A stretch of 64,000 nt of DNA, taken from NCBI RefSeq assembly GCF_003595215.1, contig NZ_QYZP01000001.1, positions 558,001-622,000 of the forward strand, in the 5' to 3' direction. Below the pieces are notes generated by a model. The model saw only the letters and a list, made by a program, of their open reading frames with translations. It made no database searches and had not been told where the DNA came from. Shown one piece after another: positions 46,151 to 54,695 of this stretch (the first letter of the stretch is position 1; the number at the start of each line of letters is the position of its first letter). The translations under genes were made by a program, and so were the position numbers. The DNA is from Nesterenkonia natronophila (lineage in GTDB: Bacteria; Actinomycetota; Actinomycetes; Actinomycetales; Micrococcaceae).

Positions 46151-47254
46151 ATGGGTAGAGAGACCTTTACCGGTGACGTCGCATTTGAGGTGCGGGGCCA
46201 TTTGGGAATCATCACGCTCAACCGCCCGAAGGCCCTTAACTCTCTGACGGGCCTCATGTGCGAATCAATTAGGGTGCAGTTGGAAGACTGGGCCGATGAC
46301 GCCGCGGTTGTCCAGGTACTGATCCGTGGAGCAGGAGATCGAGGCCTCTGTGCCGGCGGGGACGTGGCCAGCGTTTATCGAGAGATGATCGAGTTGGAGG
46401 AGCAGGACGGCGGGAGGCTACTGCCGGGAGGCACCCCGGGATATCAAGCGGAATTCGCTGCGGAGGCATTCTTCGCCTCTGAGTACGCCATGAATCACTA
46501 TATTGCGCGGTACCCCAAACCATTCATCGCGCTGATGGACGGTGTAGTACTCGGAGGAGGCGTTGGTGTCTCTGCTCACGGGTCACACCGGATCGTCACC
46601 GAGCGCAGCCGAATCGGCATGCCAGAGACTACTATTGGCTTTTCCCCAGACGTGGGCGGCACCTACCTGCTGGGCCGCGCGCCAGGAGAGTTGGGGGTCC
46701 ACGCCGGACTCACCGGTGTCCACTTGTCGGCAGCTGACGCCATCCACCTAGGGTTGGCGGATTACTCGATGCCCTCCGAATCCATTGACGCAGCAACCCA
46801 AGCGCTCACCGTGCAGACGGTCGAAGATGTACTGCCACAATTCGTCCAGGAGCCCGAACGCTCGGCACTGGCCAGTGCCGACTGGGTGAATCAGGCCTAT
46901 TCGCTGGGCAACCCTGTGGAAGTGGTCAGTGCCTTGGAGGAAATCGGAGACGAGGTGCCGGAGGCGGCAGAGACTGCCCGTACTCTCCGCCAGAAGTCGC
47001 CGACAATGGTTCACGTGGCGTTCCGTGCAATCCGTGCGGCGCGGGGTTTGGCTTTGGAAGACGCGCTGAGTCAGGAATACACGATCGCGGTGCATGCGCT
47101 CAGGTCTCATGATTTCCGCGAAGGCATCCGGGCCCAACTCATCGACAAAGACCGCTCACCGCGTTGGCGGCCGGAATCACTTGAGTCAGTCGATGATCGG
47201 CTGGTGGAGCAGTACTTCACGCCGGTTCCGGCCAGACAGTTGTCCTTTACCTGA
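46151..47254 (+). CDS. 3-hydroxyisobutyryl-CoA hydrolase (crotonase family)
   Basis: Valine-pathway enzyme that hydrolyses 3-hydroxyisobutyryl-CoA. The 367-residue length and the motifs GGDVASVYREM (oxyanion hole side), HYIARYPKPFIALMDGVVLGGGVGVSAHGSHRIVTERSRIGMPET and FSPDVGGTYLLGR with the catalytic Glu and Asp distinguish it from 260-residue enoyl-CoA hydratases. AAGGAGG lies six bases before the ATG. With the E1/E2 genes and CitE-like lyase it supports a branched-chain amino acid degradation region. Confidence 0.92.
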   Translation: MGRETFTGDVAFEVRGHLGIITLNRPKALNSLTGLMCESIRVQLEDWADDAAVVQVLIRGAGDRGLCAGGDVASVYREMIELEEQDGGRLLPGGTPGYQAEFAAEAFFASEYAMNHYIARYPKPFIALMDGVVLGGGVGVSAHGSHRIVTERSRIGMPETTIGFSPDVGGTYLLGRAPGELGVHAGLTGVHLSAADAIHLGLADYSMPSESIDAATQALTVQTVEDVLPQFVQEPERSALASADWVNQAYSLGNPVEVVSALEEIGDEVPEAAETARTLRQKSPTMVHVAFRAIRAARGLALEDALSQEYTIAVHALRSHDFREGIRAQLIDKDRSPRWRPESLESVDDRLVEQYFTPVPARQLSFT

Positions 47255-47383
47255 ACTGGGTCGTGTCCGCTCAAGGGTGCCGTATGCGACGCACGGGGCA
47301 GAACCTGGATATGATCTGGGCAGCGACGGTGCAGCTGAACGCGGCACGAAGCGCACTTACTGCCAGGATCTGGGAGGACTCGC

Positions 47384-48151
47384 ATGGAAGGCAGGGATGC
47401 ACCCGCTCCGTCTGATCCTGTCCAGCCGCTGCACATCAGCTCCCCGGTAATGATTCTTGGCGGACCCTCCCCAGCAAGGAACGAACTTACTCAACGATTA
47501 CGCAGTCTGGACGTCAAAGTCTTGCAGTCGGCCAGCGCTGCGGAAGCCCGCGAGCTGCATGCCGAAGAGGCACCGAGGCTCTTGGTCGTTGACGCCCGGC
47601 TGGCGCGACGAGCGCCGGCACTCGAGGACGCGGTCGACGACCTTCGGTCAGGCAACGACGAGACAGCTGTCCTCGCGTGGTTCGACGCGGACGCACCGCA
47701 AGAAGACATCCTGACCCTGTGCCGTCCCGTCGACGACCATATGGTTGGCTCGATTGCAGTGGAAGAATCTCTGCGGCGCCTGCACTTCTTGACGGGTCGA
47801 CTCCCGGCCCAGCGTGACGGCGAGCGGCTTATCGTGGGCGATCTGGAGCTGAATACCGCCGTCCGAACCGTCACTCGGGCTGGTCGAGACATTGACCTCT
47901 CGGATACCGAGTTCCGGCTGCTGCGTCTGCTGATGCGCCACGCCCGAACAGTGCTCCCCAAGTCCCAGATTCTCCAAGAGGTGTGGGAATACGAGTTTGC
48001 TGGTCAGGCCAACATTGTGGAGCTTTACATCAGTTATGTTCGGAAAAAGATCGAAGCCGGTATGCCGCGCATGATCCACACGGTCAGGGGTGCCGGTTAC
48101 GTGCTGCGACCAGCACGACCAGCAGAGAACGAGGAGCAGGCGGGAGCGTAA
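47384..48151 (+). CDS. OmpR-family response regulator with degenerate receiver
   Basis: A 255-residue regulator: receiver-like domain (about residues 20-135) and OmpR winged helix (about 145-240; LSDTEFRLLRLLMRHARTVLPKSQILQEVW...ELYISYVRKKI...IHTVRGAGYVL). The DNA-binding part is canonical. The receiver keeps an Asp at the end of strand 3 (LLVVDARLA) but lacks the acidic pair after strand 1 (VMILGGPS) and the strand-5 Lys (DDHMVGSI), so normal phosphorylation is doubtful. No histidine kinase is adjacent. GGGAGGA precedes the ATG, and TATGAT at 47310-47315 could be the -10. Confidence 0.88.
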   Translation: MEGRDAPAPSDPVQPLHISSPVMILGGPSPARNELTQRLRSLDVKVLQSASAAEARELHAEEAPRLLVVDARLARRAPALEDAVDDLRSGNDETAVLAWFDADAPQEDILTLCRPVDDHMVGSIAVEESLRRLHFLTGRLPAQRDGERLIVGDLELNTAVRTVTRAGRDIDLSDTEFRLLRLLMRHARTVLPKSQILQEVWEYEFAGQANIVELYISYVRKKIEAGMPRMIHTVRGAGYVLRPARPAENEEQAGA

Positions 48152-48184
48152 CCCGGGCTGTCTCCTTTGGCGGGCGTTACCGCT

Positions 48185-49300
48185 TCAGCGAAGCCGACGG
48201 GAGGTGAGGAGCATCCCTGCGCCTAAAGCGAGGGTGAGAACGCCCAAGCCAGCAGCGCCGAAGGCCGCGCTGGTCCCGGTGGCGGCTAGGGAGTCATAGT
48301 GGTGATCGTCCGTGGCCTCCGGCTCAGGTTCTAGGATGACACTTGGAATAGCCAGTTCAGGCAGATTTGGCATCCCTGGCACGGGCAGCACCAGATCATC
48401 TTCTGGTTCCGGTGCGTCCGGAGTGTTCGGTGGTGCTGACGCGGTGGGCTCGTTGGCTGGTGGGTTCTCCGCCTCCGGAGGCGTCTCCTCAGTTGGAGGA
48501 ATCGCATTGTTCTCTGTGTTCTGCGGTGGAGTGGAGGCCTCCTCCGGGGGTGCAGAGGTGGTGCTGTTCGGCGAGGGTGACGGAGAAGGTGGCAGCGTCT
48601 CAGTGGGTGCTGTTGGCGCGGGAGAGTCCGTTCCTCCTGTAGGGGGAGTGACCCGGACCGTCAGCCCTGTCCTCCCGTCGTCGTAATCTGGTGCTCTTGC
48701 GATAACTGTGAAGTTATCCTCACCGGATCCTTCGATCGGCGCTTGATACTGCACCTGATTGCCCTCGACGGTAATGGTCCCACCAATCTGTGAGGACGTG
48801 GTGCCTAGTGACAGTGTGGCCCCGGCAGGGTCGGTGCTGCAGGTGATGCGTGCACTCTGACCGGCCTCGATGGTGATGTTTGTGCAGTTCACGTCCACTT
48901 CAGGACCCTGTGGGGGTGTGGGTGTCGGTGTCGGAGTCGGGGGGGTCGGCGTAGGGGAGAGAGTCGCAGCCTCATCCTCATCCTCATCAAAGGTGCTTCC
49001 GCCGTTCTCCTCGAGGTCGTCACCTTCACCCTCGGCGGTATCGTCGCCGACTTCATCCTCTTCGCCCTGGGGGTCATCTGTTACTTCGTCATCATTGACC
49101 TGGGGGTCTTCTGTCCCCTCGGTGGGGGAGGGGGTTGGACTTGTCTCCTCGTCAGCTTCGGAGAAGGTCTGCGTTTCCTCAGGCCCCTCGGTCGCCAGGG
49201 CAACCCCGGCGGAGGACAGCATGAGCCCAGCGGTGAGCGCGAGGGCAGAAAAAATGCGCACGGGAAACCTGACGGGTCCCCCTGACGATCCGGAAAGCAC
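48185..49300 (-). CDS. LAXTG-anchored, Thr/Pro-rich surface protein with Ig-like domain
   Basis: A 371-residue secreted protein: N-terminal signal peptide (VRIFSALALTAGLMLSSAGVALA), an acidic Asp/Glu/Thr region, a TPTPTP repeat, a single bacterial Ig-like domain (about residues 130-215; VNCTNITIEAGQSARITCSTDPAG with two Cys), a long Pro/Thr/Ser/Glu stalk, and a C-terminal sorting signal LAATG followed by a hydrophobic stretch and SRRLR. LAXTG is the motif used by class E sortases of actinobacteria, so it is probably attached covalently to peptidoglycan. The GTG at 49300 is given; a GTG at 49261 would give a tighter signal peptide. No sortase gene is adjacent. Confidence 0.82.
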   Translation of the reverse strand: MLSGSSGGPVRFPVRIFSALALTAGLMLSSAGVALATEGPEETQTFSEADEETSPTPSPTEGTEDPQVNDDEVTDDPQGEEDEVGDDTAEGEGDDLEENGGSTFDEDEDEAATLSPTPTPPTPTPTPTPPQGPEVDVNCTNITIEAGQSARITCSTDPAGATLSLGTTSSQIGGTITVEGNQVQYQAPIEGSGEDNFTVIARAPDYDDGRTGLTVRVTPPTGGTDSPAPTAPTETLPPSPSPSPNSTTSAPPEEASTPPQNTENNAIPPTEETPPEAENPPANEPTASAPPNTPDAPEPEDDLVLPVPGMPNLPELAIPSVILEPEPEATDDHHYDSLAATGTSAAFGAAGLGVLTLALGAGMLLTSRRLR

Positions 49301-49362
49301 AGAGCCAAGTCTAGGGCATACCTCGCTCCGTCCAGGTCAGCGGAGTGTCCGGTCAATCAGGC

Positions 49363-50367
49363 TCAGGTGAGCCGCTCTTCAGGGGAGGTGGTCAGAGCTG
49401 GGTCGTCCTGAGCGAGGTGACCAACGACCGCATCGATTGATTCCATGGCGGCGGAGTCCAGCTGCACACCTGCGGCAGCGACGTTTGAGGCAATTTGGTC
49501 CGGTCGCGAGGCGCCGACCAATGCTGAGGCCACATTGGGGTTCTGCAGCACCCACGCAATGGCCAGCTGCGCCAGAGTCAGTCTGTGGTCCTCAGCAATG
49601 GGCTTGAGCTTCTGAACAGCCTCGAGGATGTCTTCGTTGAGGTACCTTTCGATGAAGCGCGCGCCACCGTCGGCATCGGAAGCGCGGGAACCTTCCGGAA
49701 ACGGCTTGCCCGGCAAGTACTTGCCCGTGAGGACGCCCTGGGCGATAGGCGACCAGACGATCTGACTGATGCCGAGTTCCTCAGAGGCTGGCACCACCTC
49801 GGGTTCGATGACGCGCCACAGCATGTTGTACTGCGGCTGATTGGAGATCAGTTGGAAGCCCAGGTCCTTCGCCAGAGCGTGTCCTGCGCGAAGCTGGTCT
49901 GCGGTCCATTCCGAAACGCCGATGTACAAAGCTTTCCCTGATCGCACCACGTCAGCGAAGGCCTGCATCGTCTCTTCCAGCGGTGTTTCATAGTCAAAGC
50001 GGTGCGCCTGGTAGAGATCCACATAGTCAGTGCCCAACCGCTCCAGCGAACCGTTGATGGACTCCATGATGTGTTTGCGGGACAGGCCGGTGTCGTTGGG
50101 CCCCTTGGGGCCGGTGGGGAAGTACACCTTGGTGAATATTTCCAGGGATTCCCGCCGCTGGCCGCGCAGAGCGTCACCCAGCACCTGCTCCGCGACAGTG
50201 TTGGCGTAAACGTCGGCAGTGTCGAATGTGGTGATCCCGACGTCTAGGGCAGCGTGTACACAGTCTGTGGCGACGTCGTTCTCTATCTGTGATCCGTGCG
50301 TCAACCAGTTGCCGTAGGTGATCTCTGAAATCTTCAGTCCGCTGTCGCCCAAGTATCGAAAGTCCAT
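49363..50367 (-). CDS. Aldo/keto reductase (voltage-gated K+ channel beta-subunit type)
   Basis: A 334-residue NADPH-dependent TIM-barrel oxidoreductase. Typical parts are FRYLGDSGLKISEITYGNW, FDTADVYANTVAEQVLGDAL (catalytic Asp and Tyr), TKVYF (Lys), YQAHRFDYETPLEETM and SPIAQGVLTGKYLPG. It belongs to the Kv-beta/YghZ-like branch; substrate unknown. On the coding strand TAGGGT lies six bases before the ATG, again a leaderless layout. Next to a transposase remnant on its upstream side. Confidence 0.92.
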   Translation of the reverse strand: MDFRYLGDSGLKISEITYGNWLTHGSQIENDVATDCVHAALDVGITTFDTADVYANTVAEQVLGDALRGQRRESLEIFTKVYFPTGPKGPNDTGLSRKHIMESINGSLERLGTDYVDLYQAHRFDYETPLEETMQAFADVVRSGKALYIGVSEWTADQLRAGHALAKDLGFQLISNQPQYNMLWRVIEPEVVPASEELGISQIVWSPIAQGVLTGKYLPGKPFPEGSRASDADGGARFIERYLNEDILEAVQKLKPIAEDHRLTLAQLAIAWVLQNPNVASALVGASRPDQIASNVAAAGVQLDSAAMESIDAVVGHLAQDDPALTTSPEERLT

Positions 50368-50429
50368 GTCGTCACCCTATCGGTGCGAGGTGATGAGGAC
50401 CATAAAATCGAATCTGAGAGGTTGAGGTG

Positions 50430-50588
50430 TTGGGTCCTGTTGGTCTCCCAAGCGTGGTGGTTACGCTTGGCCTTGCCGTTCGTCGTTGGGCGATGCGGAG
50501 GGGTGCGCTTGAACTTAGGTTCAATTTCGGCGCATGCGTTTCGCCACAAATGTGACCGGTAGGCACCCTTGTTGTCTGAGAGGCACCT
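50430..50588 (-). mobile_element. Remnant of an IS481-type transposase (DDE catalytic end)
   Basis: Read on the minus strand from about 50588, the translation RCLSDNKGAYRSHLWRNAC, then EIEPKFKRTPPHRPTTNGKAKRN follows the C-terminal catalytic region of IS481/IS3-group transposases (consensus TDNGxAYRSH...RPYRPQTNGKxER). The Asp of DN is kept, but the NG that follows reads NK, the final ER reads KR, and the gene stops making sense after about 50430. There are no visible terminal repeats and the rest of the transposase is missing, so this is an inactive fragment. It lies between the aldo/keto reductase and alpha/beta hydrolase genes. Confidence 0.7.
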
Positions 50589-50606
50589 TCAGGTTGCATG
50601 TGCAGT

Positions 50607-51347
50607 TCAGCTGGTTCGCGAGGCCACAGATTGAATGGTCTTAGCGAGGTCGCTGGCGCGGCTCCACATCGGCCAATGGCCCGTCGGGAGGTCAATGACC
50701 TCGAGGTTTTCGAGGTTCGCGACTTCGGCGAACATGGGATGCCCTCCTCGGGCCATATCCATCACTTGCGTGCCCGGGATCGAACAGCAGACCATGGTGG
50801 TCGGGACCTTATTACGGGCCTCGTTTCTGAGCTCGACAGTCTGGCGAAGCACGGGTCCAGGCTCAGGGACTGCCTTGGCGCGGAAACGCTCAAGAACCTC
50901 TGCGCTCAGACCGTCGAGGCTCGCCTGCTGTGCGAGGACATCAAAGGGTGGGAGTGGAAGCTCCGTCACTTCTTCCGGGAGGTCTGAGGCGAAGGCGCTG
51001 CCTGTCGCCATCGGGCCGGAGTCGACCCACACCACCCGATGAACGAGTTCGGGGCGGCGGTCGAGAACGAGGCTGACGGGCGCGTTGGCTCCACTATGAG
51101 CGACGAGTGTCGCGGGCTGGTCCTTGGAGACATCGAGTCGAGTGAGGACGTCTCCGATCGTCTCGGCTTGATCCTCGAGGGTCCTGGTCGAACGCCCAGG
51201 GTCGTTTGGGTCGAGTCCAGGCAGCGTGATCGCGATTGCGCGAGAGTCGTCGGTGTCCAACTGTTCCAGGACTTCATCCCACGCCCAAGCTCCCAGCCAG
51301 TGGCCGGCAATGAGAATGATGGCGGGACTGTTGTTCAGAGTTGTCAT
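50607..51347 (-). CDS. Alpha/beta hydrolase
   Basis: A 246-residue single-domain hydrolase. N-terminal strand and oxyanion region IILIAGHWLGAWAWDEV, nucleophile elbow LVAHSGANA (Ser in HSGA rather than the commoner GxSxG), and a late His in LPTGHWPMWS. Such proteins resemble small esterase/lactonase enzymes; substrate unknown. The ATG at 51347 has GGTGGAG upstream. It is divergent from a WYL-domain regulator with only 73 bases between, so that regulator probably controls it. A transposase remnant lies directly downstream. Confidence 0.87.
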   Translation of the reverse strand: MTTLNNSPAIILIAGHWLGAWAWDEVLEQLDTDDSRAIAITLPGLDPNDPGRSTRTLEDQAETIGDVLTRLDVSKDQPATLVAHSGANAPVSLVLDRRPELVHRVVWVDSGPMATGSAFASDLPEEVTELPLPPFDVLAQQASLDGLSAEVLERFRAKAVPEPGPVLRQTVELRNEARNKVPTTMVCCSIPGTQVMDMARGGHPMFAEVANLENLEVIDLPTGHWPMWSRASDLAKTIQSVASRTS

Positions 51348-51420
51348 GTCTCCACCTTCGTGCACGCTCAGGACAGGTGTATGTCACTATCTATGTCATG
51401 AATGTGAAAGGTACTGATCG

Positions 51421-52119
51421 GTGAAGCGAGCGGAACGCCTTCATGCCCTGTCCGAAATGCTGCGCCGTAACGGATCGCGGGGTCACTCTGCTGAACGGCT
51501 TGCTAGAGAGTTTGGCGTCTCCGTGCGCACAGTCAAGCGAGACCTCGATGCGCTCCAGCGCAGCGGCGCGCCCATATGGTCGCGCCCAGGCCCCGGTGGC
51601 GGCTACGGTTTGGCGGTCGGTGCGTCCTTGCCTCCCGTGAGCCTGTCCGCAGCGCAGGCTGTGGGGCTCATGGCTGCCGCGTCCGCGGCACCAGATGCCC
51701 CCTACTCCGATCTGGCAGCAGCAGGGATCCAGAAAATCTTGGACGTTCTAGATCCCCGCACTCGAACACGAGCCGAGGATTTGGCCCGGCGCGTCTGGGT
51801 CAACGCGCACCCCGCCGCTTCGCGCGCGATCAGGTCGGCACTGGAAGAGGCGATGGCCGAGCAGTGGGTCGTTCGCATTCGCTACACATCGGGGTCCGGA
51901 ACCACGACCGTCCGCGACGTCGAGCCCGTGCTGTTTGCCTCCACGAACGACCAGTGGCACCTCGTTGGATGGTGCCGAGTGCGCGATGCGATGCGATGGT
52001 TCGCAGTGTCGCGCATCACAGGAGCCAGCGTCACCAAGACGGCTTGCGGAGATCACACCATCCAAGAGGTCGGAAAGCCCCCAGCCAACGCCAGACCGGT
52101 CCACGGGCGGGGCGAGTGA
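51421..52119 (+). CDS. YafY-type HTH/WYL-domain transcriptional regulator
   Basis: A 232-residue regulator: N-terminal HTH_11/DeoR-like winged helix (residues 1-60; SAERLAREFGVSVRTVKRDLDALQRSGAPI...GGYGL) and a C-terminal WYL domain (about 135-210) with WHLVGWCRVRDAMRWFAVSRI. The WYL triad itself reads WHLVGWC. GTG start. WYL domains bind small ligands or nucleic acid. Divergent from the alpha/beta hydrolase, its likely target. Confidence 0.9.
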   Translation: MKRAERLHALSEMLRRNGSRGHSAERLAREFGVSVRTVKRDLDALQRSGAPIWSRPGPGGGYGLAVGASLPPVSLSAAQAVGLMAAASAAPDAPYSDLAAAGIQKILDVLDPRTRTRAEDLARRVWVNAHPAASRAIRSALEEAMAEQWVVRIRYTSGSGTTTVRDVEPVLFASTNDQWHLVGWCRVRDAMRWFAVSRITGASVTKTACGDHTIQEVGKPPANARPVHGRGE

Positions 52120-52270
52120 GCCCCTGAACCCGCCCACTGTCTCTTGGTTGTTCGGTGATCTCGAGCGTCGCGCAGGATCGGATTCCACCACACGATTCCG
52201 TCCAATGCTTAAGCGGCCGGTGCGCGCAACCTTTCGGAGTCCACCGAATGCTGCTTTGTAGCCTGTACAT

Positions 52271-53194
52271 ATGGGGATCTTTATCGACCCGCCGGCATGG
52301 CCGGCGCACGGGACATTGTTCTCACACGTGGTCTCAGATGTCTCGCTGAGAGAACTGCACATGTTCGCAAACACCGCAGCAATCAGTGAGCGGGCCTTCG
52401 ACCGCGACCATTATGACGTCCCGGCTCACCGGTTTGAGGACCTCGTCCAGCTGGGTGCCGAGCCGGTCAGTGGCCATCAGCTGGCGCGCATCTTGGCTGC
52501 CTCCGGACTCAGGGTGAAGGCGCGGGACCGCCCTGAGAAACTGCGCAGCGGTCTGCTGCGTCGCTGGCGGAAACTCGGAGAGATGACCGGGAGCGACGCC
52601 GCCCGAGACGCCTGGGATGCGGTAGGCCAAGAGGTGTTGAACCGCTGGAGCGAGCCTCATCGTCACTACCATGCATTGCCTCACCTCCTATCAGTGCTCC
52701 GGGTGAGCAGCATGCTGGAAGAAGCCGGTGAGCTGCGCGGATCTGCGAGCCGGTCAGTGCCGCTGGCTGCCTGGTTCCATGATGCGGTCTATGAAGGCAA
52801 AGCTGGTGAAGACGAGGAGAAGTCGGCACAGCTGGCTCAGCAGCAGCTCGACCGCCTCCTTGCTGATGCTGAGGTCGAGGAGGTCGGTCGGCTGATCAGA
52901 CTCACCGCCACGCATTCGCCGCAGGAGGGCGACACAGCAGGAGCGGTTCTCACCGACGCGGATTTGGAAGTCCTGGGCCGTCCCTCTCATGAATATCTCC
53001 GCTATGTCTCACAAGTGCGAGCCGACTATGCGCACGTCGACGACCAGGACTTCGCCCAGGGACGTGCAGCGGTACTGCGCAGCCTGCTTTCAGTCCCGCG
53101 GCTGTTCCACACCCGGACCGGGTACGAGCGTTGGGAGGCTCCGGCCCGGAGCAATCTCGAGACAGAGCTGAATGAACTCCAACGGACAGAATAG
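52271..53194 (+). CDS. DUF4031 domain fused to an HD-type metal-dependent phosphohydrolase domain
   Basis: A 307-residue two-domain protein. Residues 1-95 match DUF4031 (IFIDPPAWPAHGTLFSHVVSDVSLRELHMFA...FDRDHYDVPAHRFEDLV). Residues about 125-300 are a predicted HD-superfamily phosphohydrolase: WSEPHRHYHALPHLLSVL, AAWFHDAVYEGKAGEDE with the HD pair, and a later LTDADLEVLG Asp. Substrate unknown; HD proteins of this kind often act on nucleotides. TAGCCT lies six bases before the ATG with no ribosome-binding site. The 151 bases upstream hold no evident gene. Confidence 0.85.
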   Translation: MGIFIDPPAWPAHGTLFSHVVSDVSLRELHMFANTAAISERAFDRDHYDVPAHRFEDLVQLGAEPVSGHQLARILAASGLRVKARDRPEKLRSGLLRRWRKLGEMTGSDAARDAWDAVGQEVLNRWSEPHRHYHALPHLLSVLRVSSMLEEAGELRGSASRSVPLAAWFHDAVYEGKAGEDEEKSAQLAQQQLDRLLADAEVEEVGRLIRLTATHSPQEGDTAGAVLTDADLEVLGRPSHEYLRYVSQVRADYAHVDDQDFAQGRAAVLRSLLSVPRLFHTRTGYERWEAPARSNLETELNELQRTE

Positions 53195-53348
53195 TTAGAT
53201 CTTTGTGGCCCAACAGGTCAGCTGAACTCACACGAGGGACCAGATATTCGGGGTGCCATTGGCTGCAGATCTGCAAATGAGGGTCTCCCGGTCGTTCTGA
53301 CAAAGCTCGCGTGCAGTACCCATTCCTACTGCGTAGTAACCTAGCAGC

Positions 53349-53906
53349 ATGCATGTGATCTTCCGTACCTTACTGATACTGCTCAAGTCACGACGTCGCC
53401 CCCGAATCACGCCCTGGGAAGCTTCTGAGATCACTTTGCGCGCGCTGCCTACTGACGTCGACATTCTGATGCACATCAACAATGGCCAGTATTTCAGCTT
53501 GTTCGACTTAGGCCGGTACGACATGATGGTGCGCTCCGGGCTCTGGGCTGGTGCCAAGAAACGAGGGTGGCACCCGGTGGTGCAGGCCGAGCAGATCACC
53601 TTCCGCAAATCAGTCAACTTCTGGACCAAATTCCAGATCCACACCAAATTCATTGGGGTGGACGATCGCTGTTTCTACATAGAGCACCGCGTGGTGGTGG
53701 ACGGGGAAATCTACGTTCGTGCTCACGTGGCTGGACGGCTGATCGGCAAGAGCGGTCCAGTGCCCATTGCCGAGATCCTGGACATGGCGTCCGAGACCGG
53801 TCATCCAGTACCGGAGAACTTTCAGGTCAGTGAGGATCTCCATGCCTGGCGTCAAGACTTCGCCCTTCCTGCCTCCCGAAAGCCGGCACCCCACACAGGC
53901 TTCTGA
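53349..53906 (+). CDS. Hotdog-fold acyl-CoA thioesterase (THEM6/FcbC-like)
   Basis: A 185-residue single hotdog domain with the active-site helix wording TDVDILMHINNGQYFSLFDLGRYDMM and strand ITFRKSVNFWTKFQIHTKF. Family members hydrolyse acyl-CoA thioesters; chain preference unknown. The N-terminus is short and hydrophobic (MHVIFRTLLILLKSRRR), perhaps a peripheral membrane contact. The 154 bases upstream contain TTCTGACA and TAGTAA elements that may be its promoter; no other gene seen there. Confidence 0.87.
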   Translation: MHVIFRTLLILLKSRRRPRITPWEASEITLRALPTDVDILMHINNGQYFSLFDLGRYDMMVRSGLWAGAKKRGWHPVVQAEQITFRKSVNFWTKFQIHTKFIGVDDRCFYIEHRVVVDGEIYVRAHVAGRLIGKSGPVPIAEILDMASETGHPVPENFQVSEDLHAWRQDFALPASRKPAPHTGF

Positions 53907-53975
53907 GGCTCATCGTCATGAGGTGAGTGGTTGGCTGACCGTGCGCCTGGGCCACGGGCTGGCTAGTCTTGAGCT

Positions 53976-54695
53976 ATGGAGCTCACCATCACCGGAATCC
54001 GCCGGTACCCCGTGAAGGCAATGGGCGGTGAATCCTTAGACATAGTGACCCTGGACCACCGCGGTCTGCTGGGGGACCGCTGGTATGCGGTGATGGACCA
54101 GGACGGAAGACTTGCCTCTGGCAAAGACGGCAGCCGGTTCCGGCGGTTCGACGCCGTCTTCGACTACGCTGCCCACACTCATGGCGATTCTGTCTGGGTC
54201 GTGGGGCCTGAGGGCACCTGGCAAGTCGGACAGCCGGAACTCGATGATGAGCTCTCTCGAGTTTTCGGGGTCCCGGTGGAGGTGAAGCCTGAAGCAGATG
54301 TGCCCCATTATGACGGGGGAGCGGTCTCCCTTATTGGAAGCGCGACCCTGGAGTGGATGGCCCAGCAGTGGGGCATCAATGCTGATCCGCGGCGCCTGCG
54401 CGCAAACCTGGTGCTTGAGACTCAGGAGCCTTTTGTTGAGGAGACGTGGGTCGGCCAGGAGTTGGAAATCGACACCCCCCTGGGTCCGAATGTTCGTTTG
54501 GTGGTCGAGCGCAGGATTCCGCGCTGCCGCACCGTTGATCTCGATCAGGATGGGGCTAGTGCAGAGGGACGCATGCTCAAGCTGCTGGGTAGACACCGTG
54601 AGCTCTGCGCCGCTGTCTACGCCCGGGTTGCGGGGCCCGGCACTATTTCCGAGGGTGACTCAGTGTGGGTCACGAAGCCCACGGTTTCAATCTGA
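53976..54695 (+). CDS. MOSC domain-containing protein
   Basis: A 239-residue protein with an N-terminal MOSC beta-barrel (ITGIRRYPVKAMGGESLDIVTLDHRGLLGDRWYAVMDQDGRLASGK) and the MOSC domain proper with the conserved Cys in RRIPRCRTVDLDQDG. MOSC proteins handle sulfur for molybdenum cofactor or act in amidoxime-reducing systems. TAGTCT lies six bases before the ATG. Its end overlaps the convergent TVP38 gene by nine bases. Confidence 0.9.
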   Translation: MELTITGIRRYPVKAMGGESLDIVTLDHRGLLGDRWYAVMDQDGRLASGKDGSRFRRFDAVFDYAAHTHGDSVWVVGPEGTWQVGQPELDDELSRVFGVPVEVKPEADVPHYDGGAVSLIGSATLEWMAQQWGINADPRRLRANLVLETQEPFVEETWVGQELEIDTPLGPNVRLVVERRIPRCRTVDLDQDGASAEGRMLKLLGRHRELCAAVYARVAGPGTISEGDSVWVTKPTVSI

